A stretch of 64,000 bases of DNA from Oscillibacter sp. (GTDB lineage Bacteria > Bacillota > Clostridia > Oscillospirales > Oscillospiraceae): NCBI GenBank assembly GCA_017937405.1, contig JAGBDS010000011.1, positions 16,728 through 80,727 of the forward strand. The letters run 5' to 3'. The translations under genes and the position numbers were made by a program. The notes under the pieces are model-generated. The model had not been told where the DNA came from, made no database searches, and saw only the letters and a program-made list of their open reading frames with translations. Of this stretch, positions 48,352 through 56,715 are shown in pieces; position 1 is the first letter of the stretch, and every line of letters begins with the position of its first letter.

Positions 48352-49527
48352 TCAGATGATGTTCAGGGTCAGGTTGGAGTAATCCTGCTCCAGGTTGTTG
48401 AAATCGGCGTCGATGACCAGCTTGCCGGAAACCACATCGGCGAACTGAGCCTCGTACTCCTCGACGGAGTAGTTCTCCAGGCACCAGGTCTCGGTGGGGA
48501 TACCGGTGGAACCCTCGGCAGCGCCCAGGCTGACAGCCTGACCACCGATCTCGCTCCAACTGCCGTCAAAGGCCTTGGTGCAAGCCCACTGGGCAGCATC
48601 GGACAGGCCCTTCATAGCAGAGGTGATGACGGTGTCGGACTCGCTGGACTGGTCCACGTCAACGCCGACCACATAGCCGTCGTTGGCGGAAGCGGCAGCG
48701 GCGATGGACTGGAACATGGAGCCGCCGCAGGCGAAGATGACTTCGGTGCCGGACTCATACCAGCCGCTGGCCATGGCCTGCAGCTCGGGAGAAGCGGAGA
48801 AGCTGGCGCCGTACTGCCAGGAGTAATTCATGGCGACGTTCACGCCCATCTCAGCGGCAGCCGCGTTGGCGCCCTGGACGAAGCCGTAGCCATAACGGCA
48901 GCAGGCGTCATTGGTGCCGCCGCCACCGCCGGAGAAGCCCAGCTTGGTGAAGCCTTCCTTCACGACAGCGTAGCCGGCGAAGTAGCCGCACTGCTCTTCC
49001 TTGAACGCGATGCCGGTGACGTTGTCCAGACCCAGGGACCAGCCGTCGATGAAGACGAACTTGGTGTCGGTGAACTCCTTGGCGGCACGCTCCAGAGCGC
49101 CGCCCTGCATGAAGCCGGCGCAGACAACGACCTCGGCGCCGCCCTCGACGGCAGCCTTCATGGCGTCATAGCGGTCATCGTCGGTGGCCTGGTCGCCGTT
49201 GGCGGGCTGATAATACTTGTAGGACAGGCCGTTCTGATAGGCGTACAGCTTGACACCGTCGTAAGTACCCTGGTTGAAGGACTTATCCTTCAGCTGGCCG
49301 ACGTCGGTGATGAAAGCCACCTGATACTTGCCGTCGGCGGAGGTCATGTTATCCTCGATGTCGTCAGCGGTGAGCTCGGCGGGCGCAGCGGGCTCAGTGG
49401 GGGCAGCGGGCTGCTCGGTCTGAGCGGGCTTTTCCTCAGCAGGCTTCTGCTCGGTCTTGGAACCGCCGCAGGCGACCAGAGACAGGGACATGACCAATGC
49501 CAGAATCATCGCAAGAAACTTCTTCAT
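48352..49527 (-). CDS. BmpA/Med family nucleoside-binding lipoprotein
   Basis: Extracellular substrate-binding lipoprotein for the ABC transporter. The 391-residue protein has a signal peptide with lipobox LVAC (Cys at position 20), a Lys/Glu/Pro-rich linker and a BMP-type core (VAFITDVGQLKDKSFNQGTYDGVKLYA). Good promoter upstream and a terminator downstream indicate strong separate expression. It is placed between deoD and the ATPase gene. Confidence 0.95.
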   Translation of the reverse strand: MKKFLAMILALVMSLSLVACGGSKTEQKPAEEKPAQTEQPAAPTEPAAPAELTADDIEDNMTSADGKYQVAFITDVGQLKDKSFNQGTYDGVKLYAYQNGLSYKYYQPANGDQATDDDRYDAMKAAVEGGAEVVVCAGFMQGGALERAAKEFTDTKFVFIDGWSLGLDNVTGIAFKEEQCGYFAGYAVVKEGFTKLGFSGGGGGTNDACCRYGYGFVQGANAAAAEMGVNVAMNYSWQYGASFSASPELQAMASGWYESGTEVIFACGGSMFQSIAAAASANDGYVVGVDVDQSSESDTVITSAMKGLSDAAQWACTKAFDGSWSEIGGQAVSLGAAEGSTGIPTETWCLENYSVEEYEAQFADVVSGKLVIDADFNNLEQDYSNLTLNII

Positions 49528-49598
49528 TGGGATCTACCTTCCTTCAAAAATGATATGCTCCGGCGCTGCCGGAGACGTGACCCCGAAAGGTCGAAGCC

Positions 49599-49627
49599 AT
49601 TATATCAATTCTATACGCCGATTTCAA
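49599..49627 (-). promoter_or_regulatory. Promoter of bmpA
   Basis: On the minus strand TTGAAA (49627-49622), a 17-base spacer and TATAAT (49604-49599). The leader holds two short hairpins. Confidence 0.75.
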
Positions 49628-49668
49628 CAGGATTTCAGGAATGTTTTCCCTTTTTTCATAGTTTCAGA

Positions 49669-49696
49669 AAAACGAGGGCTTTTCAGCCCCCGTTTT
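49669..49696 (-). terminator. Terminator after deoD
   Basis: A 12 bp stem (49669-49680 with 49685-49696, one G-T pair) with a four-base loop. Confidence 0.8.
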
Positions 49697-49705
49697 GCTC
49701 CTTTT

Positions 49706-50419
49706 TCACTTTGCCATTTCCACCGCCGTCTCCAGCGCAATGGCCATCATCTGCGTAAATGTGCTCTGCCGGTCGGCGGGAGGCAGCTCCTCGCCGGTGA
49801 CCAGGCTGTCGGAGATGGTACAGATGGTCAAAGCCCGCTTGCCCGCCTCTGCGGCGTTGCAGTACAGGGCGGCGGTCTCCATCTCGATGGCCAGCACGCC
49901 CATGGCGCCCCAGTCCAGCGTCCGCCCCGCCTTGTTGTAGAAGGCGTCGGAGGAAAACAGGTTCCCCACCGGCGGCTCCACGCCCATCCGCCGGGCCACA
50001 GCCACGGCGGTCTCCAGCAGCTTGAAGTCCGCAATGGGCGCAAAGGTGCCGGGCAGGCCGTACTGTTTGGCGTAGTCGGAATCGGTGCAGGCGGCCTGGG
50101 CCATCACCACATCCCGCAGCTTCAGCTTGGGAGAGATAGCGCCGGCGCTGCCCACCCGGATGATGTTGTCCACATCGTAGAAGTGGAACAGCTCATAGGA
50201 ATAGATGCCGATGCTTGGAATGCCCATGCCGGAGGCCATGACGGACACCGGGGTGCCCTTGTAGGTGCCGGTATAGCCCTGGATGCCCCGGACATTGTTC
50301 ACCAGCTTCGCGTCCTCCAGAAAGGTCTCCGCGATGAATTTGGCCCGCAGGGGGTCGCCGGGCATCAGGACGGTCTTGGCAAACGCGCCGGGCGCGGCTT
50401 CATTGTGCGGCGTTCCCAT
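49706..50419 (-). CDS. deoD: Purine-nucleoside phosphorylase, DeoD type
   Basis: Cleaves purine (deoxy)nucleosides with phosphate to base and (deoxy)ribose 1-phosphate. The 237-residue hexameric-type enzyme begins MGTPHNEAAPGAFAKTVLMPGDPLRAK, the DeoD start, and has VGSAGAI, the segment VLAIEMETAALY and the DSL near the C-terminus. It lies downstream of deoC in a deoxynucleoside breakdown unit. Confidence 0.96.
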   Translation of the reverse strand: MGTPHNEAAPGAFAKTVLMPGDPLRAKFIAETFLEDAKLVNNVRGIQGYTGTYKGTPVSVMASGMGIPSIGIYSYELFHFYDVDNIIRVGSAGAISPKLKLRDVVMAQAACTDSDYAKQYGLPGTFAPIADFKLLETAVAVARRMGVEPPVGNLFSSDAFYNKAGRTLDWGAMGVLAIEMETAALYCNAAEAGKRALTICTISDSLVTGEELPPADRQSTFTQMMAIALETAVEMAK

Positions 50420-50552
50420 AAATCTTCAACCTCCATACATAAATTCCTACCATTGGAATTCGTTTTCCGCCGTGACATGCGCGTGGCGGAAAACACCTCT
50501 CCGTCTGCAAGTGTGCGAGCATAGCGAGTGCGCGCAGCAGACTGAATCCTTC

Positions 50553-50574
50553 AAAAAAGTGCTTGCACTTTTTT
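50553..50574 (-). terminator. Terminator after deoC
   Basis: AAAAAAGTGC-TT-GCACTTTTTT, symmetric, four bases after the deoC stop. Further into the deoC-deoD gap is a second hairpin-rich stretch (about 50465-50545). Confidence 0.8.
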
Positions 50575-50578
50575 GATT

Positions 50579-51232
50579 TTACTCCATAGCCTTAACGGCC
50601 TTCACGATGCGGCTGGTGCCCAGGCGGGAGGCACCCAGGTTGATGAAATCCTCCGCGTCCTTCAAGTCGGCGATACCGCCGGCGGCCTTGATCTTCACGT
50701 TGGGGCCGACGTGCTTTGCGAACAGGGCCACATCCTCCCGGGTGGCTCCGCCGCCGCCGAAGCCGGTGGAAGTCTTGATGTAATCCGCGCCGGAGGCGGT
50801 GACGATCTCGCACATCTTCACCTTCTCCTCGTCGGTGAGGAAGCAGCACTCGATGATGACTTTCAACAGCTTGCCCTTGCAGGCATCCTTGACAGCCTTG
50901 ATCTCCGAGAGCAGGTCGTCCCACTTCTTGTCCTTCACCCAGCCGATGTTGATGACCATGTCCACTTCTTCCGCGCCGTTCTCCACGGCGTCGGTGGCCA
51001 TGAAGCACTTGGCGGCGGTGGTGTCATAGCCGTTGGGGAAACCGATAACGGTGCAGATGGGCAGCTTGCCGTCCACATACGCCGCGGCCTGCTTCACATA
51101 GGAGGCGGGGATGCACACGCTGGCACAGCCGTACTTCATGCCGTCGTCGCAGATGACCTTGATCTCGTCCCAGGTGGCTGTCTGGGCCAGCAGGGTATGG
51201 TCGCACTTGCTCAAAATGTCTTTCAGTTCCAT
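50579..51232 (-). CDS. deoC: Deoxyribose-phosphate aldolase
   Basis: Splits 2-deoxyribose 5-phosphate into glyceraldehyde 3-phosphate and acetaldehyde. The 217-residue protein has the Schiff-base lysine Lys153 ([10 protein letters not shown]), Asp91 and the second catalytic Lys182 (VKIKAAGG). The start at 51232 follows AAAGGAGAG. It comes first in the nucleoside locus with its own promoter and terminator. Confidence 0.96.
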   Translation of the reverse strand: MELKDILSKCDHTLLAQTATWDEIKVICDDGMKYGCASVCIPASYVKQAAAYVDGKLPICTVIGFPNGYDTTAAKCFMATDAVENGAEEVDMVINIGWVKDKKWDDLLSEIKAVKDACKGKLLKVIIECCFLTDEEKVKMCEIVTASGADYIKTSTGFGGGGATREDVALFAKHVGPNVKIKAAGGIADLKDAEDFINLGASRLGTSRIVKAVKAME

Positions 51233-51290
51233 TTGAGGTCTCTCCTTTATCATAAAATAACAGGTTTGGCACGGTATCTTTCTGAACGAA

Positions 51291-51319
51291 ATTATAGCAG
51301 ACCTTCTCCCCGCTGTCCA
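51291..51319 (-). promoter_or_regulatory. Promoter of deoC
   Basis: On the minus strand TGGACA (51319-51314), a 17-base spacer and TATAAT (51296-51291). Confidence 0.75.
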
Positions 51320-51340
51320 GCGGGAGGAAGGCTTCCGGCC

Positions 51341-51370
51341 TTGCCAAGTTCCCCCCGGTGGTGTTAAAAT
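51341..51370 (+). promoter_or_regulatory. Promoter of the serine protease gene
   Basis: TTGCCA (51341-51346), an 18-base spacer and TAAAAT (51365-51370). Confidence 0.65.
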
Positions 51371-51402
51371 AGCGCTATCAATATACTTTTGGAGGCATCC
51401 CC

Positions 51403-52695
51403 ATGAAAAACCGTCTATTTGCCCTGCTGTGTGGCCTGGTCCTGCTGGTGAGCGCCATTCCCGCCGCCTCCGCTCTGGAGGGAGAGTCCGCCCGCGCCGC
51501 CGACACCTTGGCCGCTTTGAATATTGTTCGGGGCGGCTACGCGCTGGACGCGCCTGCCACCCGGGCCCACGCCGCGGTGCTCCTGGTCCGGCTGGCCGGC
51601 GCTGAACAGGAAGCCGCCCGGCAGACTGTCACCACCCGCTCTCCCTATTACGCCGCGCCCGCTTACGCCCGTTCCGCCATTGCCTATGCCGCTTCCCAGG
51701 GCTGGACCACCAGCCTCTCCGCCCAGTCTTACCGCCCCGACGCCCCCATCACCGCCGACGCCTGGTGCACCATGCTGCTGCGGATGCTTGGATACAGCGA
51801 CAAGGCCGGGGATTTCACCGCCTCCGGCGCGGCGGTCTTTGCCCAGCGCATCGGCCTCCTCTCCCAGCCCTTCTCCGGCGAGCTGACCCGGGGCCAGCTT
51901 TTCCAGTCCATCCGGGACGCCCTGACCTTCTCCTACAAGGACGACTCCGCCACCGTGGCGGAACGGCTGGTGGCACGCGGTGCCGCTTCCCAGCCCACTG
52001 TCAGCGCCCTGGGCCTGCTGGACCAGGAGCTGACCGCCCGGCAGGTGGCGGACCGCCACATGGCCGCCGTGTTCTGTCTGGATGAATACGATACACAAGA
52101 GGAAGTTGACGAAGGAACGCCCTCCGGCAACGCCAGCGGCTTCTTCATCTCCTCCGACGGTCTGGCCGTCACCAATTACCACTCCATTGAGGACGGCATC
52201 TATGCCACCGCCACCCTCTCCACCGGGGAGACCTTCCCCGTGGAATCCGTGGTCTGGTATGACCCGGACATCGACCTGGCGGTCCTCCGCGTCTCCCGCA
52301 CCGCCGTCTCCGGCAAGTCTACCTCCGCCTTTGCTTACCTGGAGCTGGCTGGTACGGCAGACATCCGTTCCGGCGACACGGTGTACACCCTGGGCAATCC
52401 CCTGGGCCTGGGCCTGGCGGTCAGCTCCGGCATCATCAGTTCTCCGGCCCGGGATGTGGAGCGGTACGCCCTGCCCTGCGTCATGAACACCGCCGATATC
52501 TCCAGGGGCAGCAGCGGCGGTGCCCTGCTGAACGTCTATGGCCGCGTCATTGCCGTCACCTCCGGCGCCTATACATACGGCAACAACATGTATCTGGCCG
52601 TCCCGGTGGCCCCGGTGCTGGAAGCCGACCTCACTGCCCCCGGCCTGACGCTGGAGGAGGTCGTAGAAATCGAATCTGAGAAAGCGGAAGATTAA
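51403..52695 (+). CDS. Secreted trypsin-like serine protease with N-terminal SLH-like region
   Basis: A 430-residue exported protein. Residues 1-24 are a signal peptide. Residues 30-190 contain two or three degenerate SLH-type repeats (cell-wall binding in related proteins). Residues 240-415 form an HtrA-like protease with His260 (VTNYHS), Asp291 (DIDLAV) and Ser371 (RGSSGGAL). No PDZ domain and no transmembrane anchor are present, unlike HtrA/DegP. ATG 51403 follows TGGAGGC. Confidence 0.85.
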   Translation: MKNRLFALLCGLVLLVSAIPAASALEGESARAADTLAALNIVRGGYALDAPATRAHAAVLLVRLAGAEQEAARQTVTTRSPYYAAPAYARSAIAYAASQGWTTSLSAQSYRPDAPITADAWCTMLLRMLGYSDKAGDFTASGAAVFAQRIGLLSQPFSGELTRGQLFQSIRDALTFSYKDDSATVAERLVARGAASQPTVSALGLLDQELTARQVADRHMAAVFCLDEYDTQEEVDEGTPSGNASGFFISSDGLAVTNYHSIEDGIYATATLSTGETFPVESVVWYDPDIDLAVLRVSRTAVSGKSTSAFAYLELAGTADIRSGDTVYTLGNPLGLGLAVSSGIISSPARDVERYALPCVMNTADISRGSSGGALLNVYGRVIAVTSGAYTYGNNMYLAVPVAPVLEADLTAPGLTLEEVVEIESEKAED

Positions 52696-52697
52696 AC

Positions 52698-52729
52698 AAG
52701 AAGGGCGTCCCATCCGGGACGCCCTTCTT
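52698..52729. terminator. Bidirectional terminator after the protease gene
   Basis: A 14 bp perfect stem AAGAAGGGCGTCCC with its complement around ATCC. Confidence 0.85.
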
Positions 52730-52734
52730 ATACC

Positions 52735-53391
52735 TCAATGGTTTACAATAAACTGTTCCAGTTCCTCCGCCGTCTGCACCACCGCCACGGCGCCGGCTTC
52801 CGCCAGTTCGCCGGGGGCGGCGTAACCGAAGAACTCCACGCCCACGCAGTCGATGCCGCACTCTCTGGCGCCCAGCACGTCGAACTTCCGGTCCCCCACC
52901 ATCAGAATGGAGGGCTTGTCATCCTCTGTCAGGCCCAGGCGGCGCATGGTCTCCCGGATGACATCCACCTTTTCCCAGTCCCCCACAGGCGGGCTGCCGG
53001 TGATGGTCTCCATAGAAGGCGCGAACCCGAACTTCTCGCAGATGGGCACGCACATCTCCTCCGGCTTGGAGGAAGCCAGGGCCAGCACATAGCCTTTTTC
53101 CTTCAAACGCCCACACAGCTCCGGCATCCCCGGCGCGGCGGCGTTTTCGAATTTACCGATGGGCGCGTACCGCTCCCGAAACAGCTCAATACCACGGATG
53201 GCCTTGACCTCGTCAAAGCCGCAGAAACGCATGAAGGAATCCTGCAGCGGCGGGCCAATAAACTTGATGAGGGTGCTCTCCGGCGGTGCCGGCTCTCCCA
53301 GCTTTTCAAAGGCATACCGCAGGCAGTTGAGGATGCCCTCCTTGGAATCGGTCAGTGTGCCGTCCAAATCAAAGAAAATGTAATGATACAT
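52735..53391 (-). CDS. HAD-family hydrolase, phosphoglycolate phosphatase-like
   Basis: A 218-residue HAD phosphatase with the nucleophile motif DLDGTLTDS at residues 8-16, a helical cap, motif II near ALASSKPE and the acidic motif MVGDRKFDVLGA near the C-terminus. Likely a Gph/PpaX-like phosphatase of small phosphoesters; substrate is not defined. The start at 53391 gives the usual HAD N-terminus; the longer frame has no family sequence. Confidence 0.88.
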   Translation of the reverse strand: MYHYIFFDLDGTLTDSKEGILNCLRYAFEKLGEPAPPESTLIKFIGPPLQDSFMRFCGFDEVKAIRGIELFRERYAPIGKFENAAAPGMPELCGRLKEKGYVLALASSKPEEMCVPICEKFGFAPSMETITGSPPVGDWEKVDVIRETMRRLGLTEDDKPSILMVGDRKFDVLGARECGIDCVGVEFFGYAAPGELAEAGAVAVVQTAEELEQFIVNH

Positions 53392-53426
53392 GATGATTCT
53401 CCCTTTCTGTCGGGGAAATTTTATCA

Positions 53427-54365
53427 TCATTCGCCGTCTTTCGCAAGAGTCCGCCGGGCATTTTTCCACAGCCATGTCAAAGCCAATACGATCCCTGTGA
53501 CCCAGAGGATACCCAGCGCCGCTTCATCCAAGTTCATATGGGCATACAGCAGCTCCATTCTCCGCCTGCCTTGATAATAGGAGTTGAGGCTCAAATACGC
53601 CCACCACTTCGGCACCTCCAGACACCACCGCAGCACGCACAGCCCCGCGGAAGCGCACCAGCCCGCCAGCGTGATGCCAAAATACGGGCGGGGCAGCAGC
53701 GGCTCTTTCTCCCCACACCGTTTCAACAGCAGCCGCAGTATCCCGTACAGCATCATCAGCAGCACGAGCCAAAGGCTCCACCTGCCCCGTTCTTTGAGGA
53801 CCTGATAGAGTTCAAAATACGGCTCGGCATACATCTGTTTTTTCCACAGCAGATTTCCCAGCCGGTTGAAGCTGACAAAGTGCCAAACCGCCGCATACAG
53901 CAGGGCGGCTCCCACAGGCAGCAAAAGCCGCAGTCTCGGCGCCAAGCGGTATCCGCCGTTGCTCCACCCCACCCAGACCGCCAGCAGGCTGGCCGTCATC
54001 AGCAGTGGGCAAAGCGTCCCATCGCCCCGGTACCATACCGCGGCCATAGCGCAAACCATCGCCATTGCAGCCCCCAGCCGGAACCGGAACTCGTCCCGGC
54101 GCTCCAGGTACTTCTGTACCTCCGTGGGGCCGTCGCTCTCCGTCTGTGCTCCTTTCAGCTTCTCCCCCGCCAGGATGTCATCGGCAGTCACGCCGTAAAG
54201 CTCCGCCAGGGCGGGCAGCACCGTGATGTCCGGGAACCCGCCGCCGGATTCCCATTTGCTGACGGTCTTGTTGGACACACCCAGTCGGTCGGCAGCCTCC
54301 TGCTGGGTCATTCCCCTCACCTTTCGCAGCATCGCCAGATAGGCCCCTGTCTTTTGGGCGTCCAT
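53427..54365 (-). CDS. XRE regulator with C-terminal membrane domain
   Basis: A 312-residue protein: an N-terminal helix-turn-helix (GMTQQEAADRLGVSNKTVSKWESGGGFPDITVLPALAELYGVTADDIL) followed by a linker and five or so hydrophobic segments from about residue 100. Such membrane-attached XRE regulators are known in Firmicutes. Target and signal are unknown. Confidence 0.85.
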   Translation of the reverse strand: MDAQKTGAYLAMLRKVRGMTQQEAADRLGVSNKTVSKWESGGGFPDITVLPALAELYGVTADDILAGEKLKGAQTESDGPTEVQKYLERRDEFRFRLGAAMAMVCAMAAVWYRGDGTLCPLLMTASLLAVWVGWSNGGYRLAPRLRLLLPVGAALLYAAVWHFVSFNRLGNLLWKKQMYAEPYFELYQVLKERGRWSLWLVLLMMLYGILRLLLKRCGEKEPLLPRPYFGITLAGWCASAGLCVLRWCLEVPKWWAYLSLNSYYQGRRRMELLYAHMNLDEAALGILWVTGIVLALTWLWKNARRTLAKDGE

Positions 54366-54538
54366 AGCTCCACGCTCCTCTCAACTCTGCTGCGTTCAGA
54401 ATACCACAGGCCGCCGGATTCTTCCATCCCTGCCTTTTGGATTTTGTCTGCGGAGCGTAGATATGCCGAAAAAGAGGGCAGGACTTCCGTCCTGCCCTCG
54501 TCATGTACCTTTTGTAAATCGAGATCATCCATTTTCAT
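54317..54538 (-). CDS. Possible small protein overlapping a terminator and the next gene
   Basis: A 73-residue frame that starts MKMDDLDLQKVHDEG behind a very good binding site (GGAGG with seven bases spacing) and a TATAAT box near 54562 on the minus strand. It contains a perfect terminator hairpin (54473-54498, then a T run) within its coding region and overlaps the XRE gene start. Either a short leader peptide, a truncated gene or noncoding. Low confidence. Confidence 0.35.
   Translation of the reverse strand: MKMDDLDLQKVHDEGRTEVLPSFSAYLRSADKIQKAGMEESGGLWYSERSRVERSVELWTPKRQGPIWRCCER
54473..54498 (-). terminator. Terminator upstream of the membrane XRE gene
   Basis: GAGGGCAGGAC-TTCC-GTCCTGCCCTC, followed on the minus strand by CTTTTTC. 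It lies about 40 bases behind the start of the small frame. Confidence 0.7.
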
Positions 54539-54590
54539 ATACTATCCTCCCACGCCGTTTTACGATTATACCACGCCAGCAGGAAAGAAA

Positions 54591-54613
54591 AAAGGGCAGG
54601 ATCACCCTGCCCT
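54591..54613 (-). terminator. Terminator after the 78-residue XRE gene
   Basis: AAGGGCAGG pairs with CCTGCCCTT around an ATCAC-type loop; the minus strand then has TTTTTTC. Confidence 0.75.
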
Positions 54614-54850
54614 TCAAGTATGATTTTCAATCTCTTCTTCTATCCTGGCGACCAGTTCGCTGGGACGAATATCAAGAGCCAATGCGATTTTCCACAGCGT
54701 TTCAAAATTTGCCTGTTTCGTCCCATTTTCGATCATTGTCAGGTGGGTACGTGCAATTCCCGCAAAGCCGCTCAACACATCTTGGGAAATTCCCTTTTCT
54801 TTGCGGAGGTCTCTAATAGCCTTTCCAACAGCAAAGTTATCGAACTGCAC
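54614..54850 (-). CDS. XRE-family transcriptional regulator, 78 residues
   Basis: Single helix-turn-helix domain (GKAIRDLRKEKGISQDVLSGFAGIARTHLTMIENGTKQANFETLWKIALALDIRPSELV). The base composition is richer in A and T than the surrounding chromosome. It diverges from the SLH protein gene, and an 8+8 inverted repeat overlaps that gene's -35 box, so mutual control is likely (inference). Confidence 0.9.
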   Translation of the reverse strand: MQFDNFAVGKAIRDLRKEKGISQDVLSGFAGIARTHLTMIENGTKQANFETLWKIALALDIRPSELVARIEEEIENHT

Positions 54851-54897
54851 ACAATCACCTCTTTCTTCTTTAACAGTTTAAGAGAAAAAGAAATGTT

Positions 54898-54941
54898 TAA
54901 TGTCTTCGATAGTAGACATTATTTGGAAAATATGCTATCAT
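54898..54941 (+). promoter_or_regulatory. Promoter with an overlapping operator candidate
   Basis: TAGACA (54913-54918), a 17-base spacer and TATCAT (54936-54941). The inverted repeat TAATGTCT (54898-54905) and AGACATTA (54914-54921) covers the -35 box. Confidence 0.65.
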
Positions 54942-54971
54942 ACTGTTTATATCAAAATAGGAGGGTTCGCC

Positions 54972-56177
54972 ATGAAAAAAAGAGTATTGTGCTTGATTCT
55001 TACCCTGGTTATGATTTTCGCCCTCGTTCCCTCTGCGGCTGCCGCAAGTGATGAGGCTACCGAGGCGGCGGAGGCCCTGTATGAACTGGGTCTTTTCAAA
55101 GGAACTGGCACCAATCCCGACGGAACACCCATCTTTGACCTGGACAAGACGCCCACCCGGAACCAGGCCATCATCATGCTGGTGCGGCTGTTAGGCAAAG
55201 AGGAAGAGGCAAAAGCCGGAACGTGGAATATTCCCTTTACAGATGTTTCCGATAGCATGAAGCCTTACATCGGCTACGCCTACACCAACGGCCTCACAAA
55301 CGGCTATACTGCCACAACCTACTGCGGTGGCAATCCCATCCGTGCCAACCAATACATCGCTTTTGTTCTGCGGGCTCTGGGATATGTTTCCGGGAAGGAC
55401 TTCCAGGTAAGCACCTCTTGGAAACTGGCGGACGAACTTGGTATCACTCATGGGGAATACGCAAACGCTACCTCCTTTACCCGTGGCGATGTGGCTAAAA
55501 TTTCCCTGAAAGCCCATAAGATTCAAGAAGCCACTGCTAAATTCACCGAACGGCAGTATGCGGACGAAGAATTACAAGCCTTTGTGGATGAAAACCTATC
55601 TTTCCGGGATGCTTGCGACAAACTCTCCACTATCTCGGATGTTGTCCGGTATCTCTATCTGCGAGGCTACCATTTTGAACCGGATAACGCTGGCGTAGAG
55701 GCATCTACCCGCTATCGCCTGAACAGCGGAGCTTGTGTTGGTGGGTCGGCTCTACTCAATGCCCTGCTGGAAGGTGATTATGATGAACAGGGCTATGTAT
55801 ACATTTTCTACGCTCGCGGAGAGCACGTGTTCGATTACTTTGTAAAAGATGGCGTCTATTTTTACTGCGATCTTGTTCCTCTGTTTCACGATAGTGGAAC
55901 ATATCCCCAGAGAGACCCTGTTTGCCACATCACAACCGATCCCAGCACACTCTACGATGCTTGGCTACAATTGGAACCGCATGATTTGAATGACAGTAGC
56001 AGCGATATGTATCTGGCGGCCATGTACACGACGGCTTACTGTGGAAATCCCACCATGCCGGCCATTTGGCTGAGAGACTCCTCGACGGGAAAGTATTCCC
56101 GTATTCCCCTCAGCCCTGCTGAGAAAAAGAGCCAGCAGATTCTGTTTTTGCGGGATGGCTATACCTTTGAGTTTTGA
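54972..56177 (+). CDS. Secreted SLH-like protein with transglutaminase-like core
   Basis: A 401-residue exported protein. Signal peptide at 1-25; SLH-type repeats over about 30-185; then a papain-fold, transglutaminase-like region with Cys255 (SGACVGGSALLNALL), His285 (GEHVFDYF) and Asp300 (YFYCDLVPLF), in the right order and spacing for a Cys-His-Asp triad. ATG 54972 follows AGGAGG. Codon use is AT-richer than in neighbours, suggesting transfer. Possible roles are protein crosslinking or peptidase activity at the cell wall. Confidence 0.75.
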   Translation: MKKRVLCLILTLVMIFALVPSAAAASDEATEAAEALYELGLFKGTGTNPDGTPIFDLDKTPTRNQAIIMLVRLLGKEEEAKAGTWNIPFTDVSDSMKPYIGYAYTNGLTNGYTATTYCGGNPIRANQYIAFVLRALGYVSGKDFQVSTSWKLADELGITHGEYANATSFTRGDVAKISLKAHKIQEATAKFTERQYADEELQAFVDENLSFRDACDKLSTISDVVRYLYLRGYHFEPDNAGVEASTRYRLNSGACVGGSALLNALLEGDYDEQGYVYIFYARGEHVFDYFVKDGVYFYCDLVPLFHDSGTYPQRDPVCHITTDPSTLYDAWLQLEPHDLNDSSSDMYLAAMYTTAYCGNPTMPAIWLRDSSTGKYSRIPLSPAEKKSQQILFLRDGYTFEF

Positions 56178-56241
56178 CCACCTCGCTAAAAGGCCGACTA
56201 ATACACAAAACAGGGAGCCGATTTTCGGTTCCCTGTTTCCT

Positions 56242-56508
56242 TTACTCTTCCAGAAGGTCAATGTATTTATAAACCGTCGTTCTGCTTAAATCGCACACCC
56301 TCGCCAACTCAGACACATTCAACTGTTTCTTCTTGTAGGCAGGATAGTGGCGAAGGAACACGGCGGGAATATCGTCTGCCGTTGCCTGCGGTCTGCCGAT
56401 CTTGGCTCCTTTGGCCTTGGCGTTTGCCATTCCAGAACGGACACGCTCACGGATGATACGCAACTCCAATTCGGCAAACACCCCGGACATCTGGATAAAG
56501 GCATTAGT
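56242..56508 (-). pseudogene. Remnant of a serine recombinase (resolvase/invertase)
   Basis: Only the C-terminal part of a resolvase remains: TNAFIQMSGVFAELELRIIRERV, the RPQ hinge and a helix-turn-helix (NVSELARVCDLSRTTVYKYIDLL). The N-terminal catalytic domain with its nucleophilic serine is absent; a stop codon (56509-56511) precedes the fragment. It marks a former mobile element next to the AT-rich SLH gene. Confidence 0.8.
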
Positions 56509-56547
56509 TCAAACATCTGGTTTCCTGAACACCTGAAAGTGTATAAT

Positions 56548-56590
56548 CCCAATATCCACTTTTCTAATATCCACTTTTGGCTGTTTGGAA
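56548..56590. repeat. Short direct repeats beside the resolvase remnant
   Basis: AATATCCACTTTT occurs twice in tandem (within 56551-56577), and AAATATCCACC again near 56620. These could be remains of a recombination site. Confidence 0.4.
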
Positions 56591-56650
56591 GGCGGGAGCG
56601 GGCGGCGGCATCCGCCCAAATATCCACCCCACCCGGCGGAGAACGCAAAA

Positions 56651-56680
56651 AAGAGGAGACCACTTTCGTGGTCTCCTCTT
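56651..56680. terminator. Terminator after the rubrerythrin gene
   Basis: A 13 bp stem (56651-56663 with 56668-56680) and TTTC loop; the minus strand continues with TTTTTTG. Confidence 0.85.
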
Positions 56681-56715
56681 GGATAAATCCTTGATATATC
56701 AGGGATTTCAGCCGA

